A stretch of DNA of 64,000 nucleotides, from assembly GCA_028819505.1 (NCBI GenBank), contig JAPPLH010000003.1:1-64000 (forward strand), in the 5' to 3' direction. The translations under genes were made by a program, and so were the position numbers. Under the pieces are notes generated by a model. That model saw nothing but the letters and a program-made list of their open reading frames with translations. It searched no databases and had not been told where the DNA came from. This stretch comes from Acidimicrobiaceae bacterium (lineage in GTDB: Bacteria; Actinomycetota; Acidimicrobiia; Acidimicrobiales; Aldehydirespiratoraceae). Each line of letters starts with the position of its first letter. Positions within the stretch are counted from its first letter, which is position 1. This document shows, piece by piece, positions 60,851 through 64,000 of the stretch.

Positions 60851-61494
60851 CCGTGGTGAGCCTGCGCGGCGCCGTCGTGCTGCTCGGGGGCTTCCCGGCG
60901 CTGGCCGGGGCCGACCTGGGCGTCGACCGCGGCGAGGTGGTTCTGGTGAGCGGTCCCAACGGTGCGGGCAAGTCGACCCTGCTGCACCTGTGCGCCGGGC
61001 TGCTGCGTCCGGCAGCGGGGCAGGCGGAGGTGCTGGGCTGCGATCTCGACGCCGACCGGGCCCGAGTGCGCCGCCGGGTCGGTCTGCTGGGCCACGACAC
61101 TTCTCTCTACGGGGATCTGAGTGCGGCCGAGAATCTGCGCGTCTGGGCCCGCGCCTGCCGGGTGGGCGCCGCCGACGTCGGTGGCGCGCTCGACCGCCTC
61201 GGCCTGCCCGCCCGGCTGAGAGACGTGCCCGCCGCCCGGCTGTCGGCGGGCCAGCGCCGCCGGGTGGCGCTGGCCGCGATCGTGGTGCGCCGTCCCGAGC
61301 TGTGGCTGCTGGACGAGCCCCACGCCGGGCTCGACGTCGAGGGCCGGGAGATCCTGGACGACATCGTGACGGCCGCGGCCGCGGCGGGGGCCACCGTCGT
61401 GCTGGCCTCCCATGAGGCGGGGCCGGCCGCCGGCCTCGCCACCCGCACGCTGGCGATGGCGGGCGGGACGCTGACCCCGGGGCCGACGACATGA
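60847..61494 (+). CDS. ccmA: Heme exporter ATPase CcmA-like
   Basis: 215 residues: Walker A GPNGAGKSTLLHLCAG, Q-loop region RVGLLGHDTSLYGDLSAAEN, signature LSAGQRRRVALA, Walker B LWLLDEPHAGLD, switch His in ASHEAG. Energises CcmB for cytochrome c maturation. GTG 60847 is chosen because it gives the family N-terminus and overlaps the leader stop. Confidence 0.9.
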   Translation: MTVVSLRGAVVLLGGFPALAGADLGVDRGEVVLVSGPNGAGKSTLLHLCAGLLRPAAGQAEVLGCDLDADRARVRRRVGLLGHDTSLYGDLSAAENLRVWARACRVGAADVGGALDRLGLPARLRDVPAARLSAGQRRRVALAAIVVRRPELWLLDEPHAGLDVEGREILDDIVTAAAAAGATVVLASHEAGPAAGLATRTLAMAGGTLTPGPTT

Positions 61495-62186
61495 GCGCCT
61501 GGCGTGCTATGAGGACGTTCGCAGGCGACGCCGGCTTGGTGGCGGCCAAGGACCTGCGCATCGAGTGGCGGGCACGAACGACGCTGGGCCAGGTCCTGCC
61601 GTTCGCGCTGCTCGTGCTGGTGCTGTTCGGCTTCGCCCTCGACGCCAACCGGCCCGCCCTGCGGCTGGCCACGCCGGGACTGCTGTGGATGACGGTGCTG
61701 TTCGTCACCGTTGTGGCGGCGCAGCGGTCGGTGGCGCTGGAGTCGGCCGACGGCGCCCGCCGGGTGCTGCTGCTGAGCGGGATGGCTCCGGCGGCCGCCT
61801 TCGCCGGCAAGGCCGCCGCCGTGGCGGTGCAGCTGCTGGCGGTGGAGGCGCTGGTGGTGCCGGGCGCGGTGCTGCTGTACGGAGCGGCGATCGAATCGGT
61901 TCCGCTGGTGGCCGCGGCCTGCGTCGCCGCCACCGTGGGGCTGTCAGCCGCCGGTAGCCTGCTCGGTGCTGTGGTAGCAGGAGTGCGAGCCCATCAGACG
62001 GTCCTGCCGATCCTGCTGCTCCCGGTGTCGGCGCCGGTGCTGATCGCGGCCACCCGGGCATTCGCCGACGGTCTCGGCACCGTCGCGGTCGGCGGGTGGT
62101 CCTGGGTCGGGCTGCTGGCCGGCTTCGCGGCGGTGAACGTGGCGGTGGGCGCGGTCGCCTACGGCCCCCTGCTGGAGGACGCATGA
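61491..62186 (+). CDS. ccmB: Heme exporter membrane protein CcmB
   Basis: 231 residues, six hydrophobic segments; KDLRIEWRARTTLGQVLPFA at the N-terminus is typical. Works with CcmA and CcmC in loading heme onto CcmE. ATG overlaps the ccmA stop (ATGA). Confidence 0.9.
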   Translation: MSAWRAMRTFAGDAGLVAAKDLRIEWRARTTLGQVLPFALLVLVLFGFALDANRPALRLATPGLLWMTVLFVTVVAAQRSVALESADGARRVLLLSGMAPAAAFAGKAAAVAVQLLAVEALVVPGAVLLYGAAIESVPLVAAACVAATVGLSAAGSLLGAVVAGVRAHQTVLPILLLPVSAPVLIAATRAFADGLGTVAVGGWSWVGLLAGFAAVNVAVGAVAYGPLLEDA

Positions 62187-62962
62187 CGCCCCCGGCGCAG
62201 ACGGTAGAGCCGTCCGGCTCGCCGGTCGTCTCGTACCTGGACAGCCCGGCGCGCGCCGGCTCGCGCTTCACCCGGTGGCTCGGCTCAGCCACTCTCGCCG
62301 GCATCGCCGCAGTGGCCGCGCTGGGCCTGTTGACCGTGCCCGCCGACGACGTCCAAGGCGACGCGGTGCGCATCATCTTCGTGCATGTTCCCTCGGCCCT
62401 GGGGGCCTACACCGCCTTCGGGCTGACCGCGGCCGGCTCGGTGATGTGGCTGTGGCGCCGGTCGGCGTGGTGGGACACCACCGCCCACGCCGGCGCCGAG
62501 GTCGGGGTCCTGCTGTGCGGTCTCACGCTGGTCACCGGCATGCTCTGGGGCCGGCCCACCTGGGGCGCCTACTGGGAGTGGGGCGACGTGCGCCTCGTCA
62601 CCACCCTCATCCTGTTCCTGGTGATGGTCGGGTACCTGTCGGTCCGGGCCCTGGGCGGGGATCCGGCCGCGGTGGCCACCCGGGCCGCCGTGGTCGGGCT
62701 GGTCGGCGGGGTCAACATCCCGATCGTGAACCGGTCGGTGAACTGGTGGGCCAACCGCACTCTGCACCAGCAGTCGTCGCTGACCGAGGGCAAGCTGGAG
62801 GATCTCACGCTGTTCACCCTGTTCCTGGCGCTGGTGGTGGCCGCGCTGGCCATCTGGTGGATGATGGTGCACCGCTTCCGCATCGGCTGGCTCGAACGGC
62901 AGTTGCAGGCTCGCGATCTGGAGACCGCGCTGGCTGCCCGGCGGGCCGAGGCCGGCCGGTGA
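62183..62962 (+). CDS. ccmC: Cytochrome c maturation protein CcmC
   Basis: 259 residues, six membrane helices. Heme-handling Trp-rich motif WGRPTWGAYWEWGDVRLVTT and conserved His in IIFVHVPSA. Presents heme to CcmE. ATG overlaps the ccmB stop. Confidence 0.93.
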   Translation: MTPPAQTVEPSGSPVVSYLDSPARAGSRFTRWLGSATLAGIAAVAALGLLTVPADDVQGDAVRIIFVHVPSALGAYTAFGLTAAGSVMWLWRRSAWWDTTAHAGAEVGVLLCGLTLVTGMLWGRPTWGAYWEWGDVRLVTTLILFLVMVGYLSVRALGGDPAAVATRAAVVGLVGGVNIPIVNRSVNWWANRTLHQQSSLTEGKLEDLTLFTLFLALVVAALAIWWMMVHRFRIGWLERQLQARDLETALAARRAEAGR

Positions 62963-63096
62963 GCCAGGCCGCCTACGTGCTCGGCGCCTGGGGCGTGACG
63001 CTGGCCGCCGGCGCCGTCTACGCGGCCAGCCTGGTGGTGCGGGGCCGGCGGCTGGTGCGCCGAGCCCGGGCCGTCTCCGACGAGAACGAGGATTAG
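62959..63096 (+). CDS. ccmD: CcmD-like small membrane protein
   Basis: 45 residues (SQAAYVLGAWGVTLAAGAVY ...): one membrane helix followed by a basic segment RGRRLVRRAR, the usual CcmD layout. The GTG overlaps the ccmC stop (GTGA). Assigned by size, topology and position. Confidence 0.75.
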   Translation: MSQAAYVLGAWGVTLAAGAVYAASLVVRGRRLVRRARAVSDENED

Positions 63097-63102
63097 CAGA
63101 CC

Positions 63103-63681
63103 ATGGACGGCGCCGCGGCACTGCCGGAGTCCACCGGCACCAGGAGCACGGACGTCGAGGGGGAGGAGCTCTCGCCGCTGGTTCCCCGGCCGGCCGTGCG
63201 CTCGGCCCGGGCCCGGCGCTGCACAGCCGCTCTGGTGATCGTGGCCGTGGCCGCAGGGGTGGCGCTGCTCGTCTCGAACCTGCTCGGCGACTCGGCCCTG
63301 TTCTTCTACAACGCCGACGAGGCGGTGGAGCGGCGCGACGACCTGGCCTCGCAGCGCTTCCGCCTTCAGGGGACCCCCCTGTTCGAGCCGGCGGACGCCT
63401 TCTTCGAAGACCGTCCGGTGCTGGCCTTCACCGTCGGGTTCAACGGGGCCGAGGTCGACGTGGTCCACACCGGCGACCCGCCAGAGCTGTTCCAGCCCGG
63501 CGTGCCCGTCGTGCTGGAGGGGGCCTGGCAGCAGGGTCCCGGCCCGGGGCCGGCGATCGCCTCCGACGGCTGGCACTTCGCGTCGGACCGGATGCTGGTG
63601 AAGCACGACAACGACTACCGCGGCCGCGACGGCTACGACGAGCGCATCACCGACGCCGAGGAGGGCGCCTCGCAGCCGTGA
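63103..63681 (+). CDS. ccmE: Heme chaperone CcmE
   Basis: 192 residues: one N-terminal membrane anchor (ALVIVAVAAGVALLVSNLL), an OB-fold domain, and the heme-binding motif HDNDY in MLVKHDNDYRG (HxxxY type). The N-terminal cytoplasmic part is longer than usual. Binds heme covalently and passes it to CcmF. Confidence 0.92.
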   Translation: MDGAAALPESTGTRSTDVEGEELSPLVPRPAVRSARARRCTAALVIVAVAAGVALLVSNLLGDSALFFYNADEAVERRDDLASQRFRLQGTPLFEPADAFFEDRPVLAFTVGFNGAEVDVVHTGDPPELFQPGVPVVLEGAWQQGPGPGPAIASDGWHFASDRMLVKHDNDYRGRDGYDERITDAEEGASQP

Positions 63682-63694
63682 GCCGACAGCAGCC

Positions 63695-64000
63695 ATGAGC
63701 AACGTGGCCGTCGGCTCGGCGGCCGTCTCCGCGGGGCTGGGCGCGGCCCTGCTGGGCCTGGTGGCGACCGGCGCGGGAATCGCCGGGCGGCTGCGGCACT
63801 GGATGCGCTACGCCCGCCAACTGACGTTCATGATGGCGGGCGCGGTGGTAGTCGCCGTGATCGTCATGGAGCGGGCACTGATCACCCGGGACTTCACGGT
63901 GAAGTTCGTGGCCGAGCACGGCTCGTCGGCCACACCGCCGTTGTTCAACGTGGCCACCCTGTGGTCGGCACTGGAGGGGTCGATACTGCTGTGGGCCCTG
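63695..64000 (+). CDS. ccmF: Cytochrome c heme lyase subunit CcmF (3' end outside window)
   Basis: First 102 codons. Membrane segments and the motif LWSALEGSILLWAL mark CcmF/CycK. ATG 63695, 13 nt after the ccmE stop. Confidence 0.88.
   Translation, partial: MSNVAVGSAAVSAGLGAALLGLVATGAGIAGRLRHWMRYARQLTFMMAGAVVVAVIVMERALITRDFTVKFVAEHGSSATPPLFNVATLWSALEGSILLWAL

Overview
The window is GC-rich chromosomal DNA from a mycothiol-type actinobacterium, most likely of the class Acidimicrobiia (lineage is my inference). The markers are the block argS-lysA-hom-thrC-rho-rpmE-atp, a PdtaS-type kinase next to a DUF3107 gene, the histidine phosphatase/DUF3090/SCO1664 trio, class II GlpX, an F420-type FrhB protein and a mycothiol-type DsbA. 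Starts are often GTG, operons are joined by ATGA/GTGA overlaps, and several genes appear leaderless: a TANNNT -10 box sits 6-8 nt before the start codon.

Layout. 1-3256: a repeat-rich membrane protein cut by the left edge, an acidic hypothetical protein and glpX. 3275-11538 (minus): the complete F1Fo ATP synthase operon, from AtpZ-like and AtpI-like proteins through B-E-F-H-A-G-D-C, preceded by L31. 11621-20306: rho, thrC, hom, lysA and argS on the minus strand, with a small kinase-like gene opposite. 20413-22448 (plus): tRNA-Arg(CCG), an FrhB family iron-sulfur flavoprotein, and a DsbA/Rv2466c-like protein whose first active-site Cys codon is an in-frame TGA. 22503-27241: toxin-antitoxin debris (frameshifted VapC, truncated VapC, intact VapB, intact FitAB), a DUF4143-type ATPase and a secreted or anchored HNH-like protein. 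27268-30785: a SerA-like dehydrogenase, an amidohydrolase, a lipoprotein and family 5 uracil-DNA glycosylase. 30788-34749: an AlbA/Schlafen-type protein with a TrlF-like PHP/SMC-like ATPase, a likely defence pair. 35013-36965: the conserved actinobacterial trio. 36994-47297 (minus): one long catabolic operon (LacI, bicupin, ABC sugar-type transporter, two double-SnoaL proteins, MetE-like methyltransferase). 47385-53616: a third double-SnoaL protein, EtfBA, a diacylglycerol kinase-like protein, GDPD and a beta-lactamase-like secreted protein. 53672-60530: acyl-CoA synthetase, PdtaS-like kinase, DUF3107, Mrp, SixA-like phosphatase and a DUF3179 lipoprotein. 60803-64000 (plus): a cytochrome c maturation operon (leader peptide, ccmABCDE, ccmF cut by the right edge).

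Most notable: (1) a strong selenoprotein candidate, a UPWC version of the mycothiol-linked DsbA family with a good bSECIS-like hairpin; (2) a Rho factor at the canonical locus that lacks the Walker A lysine and the catalytic glutamate; (3) an intergenic repeat of about 90 bp present in five long copies plus two shorter ones in 64 kb, mostly between co-oriented genes; (4) a 15-codon leader ORF overlapping ccmA; (5) an unfamiliar LacI-controlled operon combining SnoaL, MetE-like and ABC transporter genes, with strong hairpins on both sides of its binding-protein gene.
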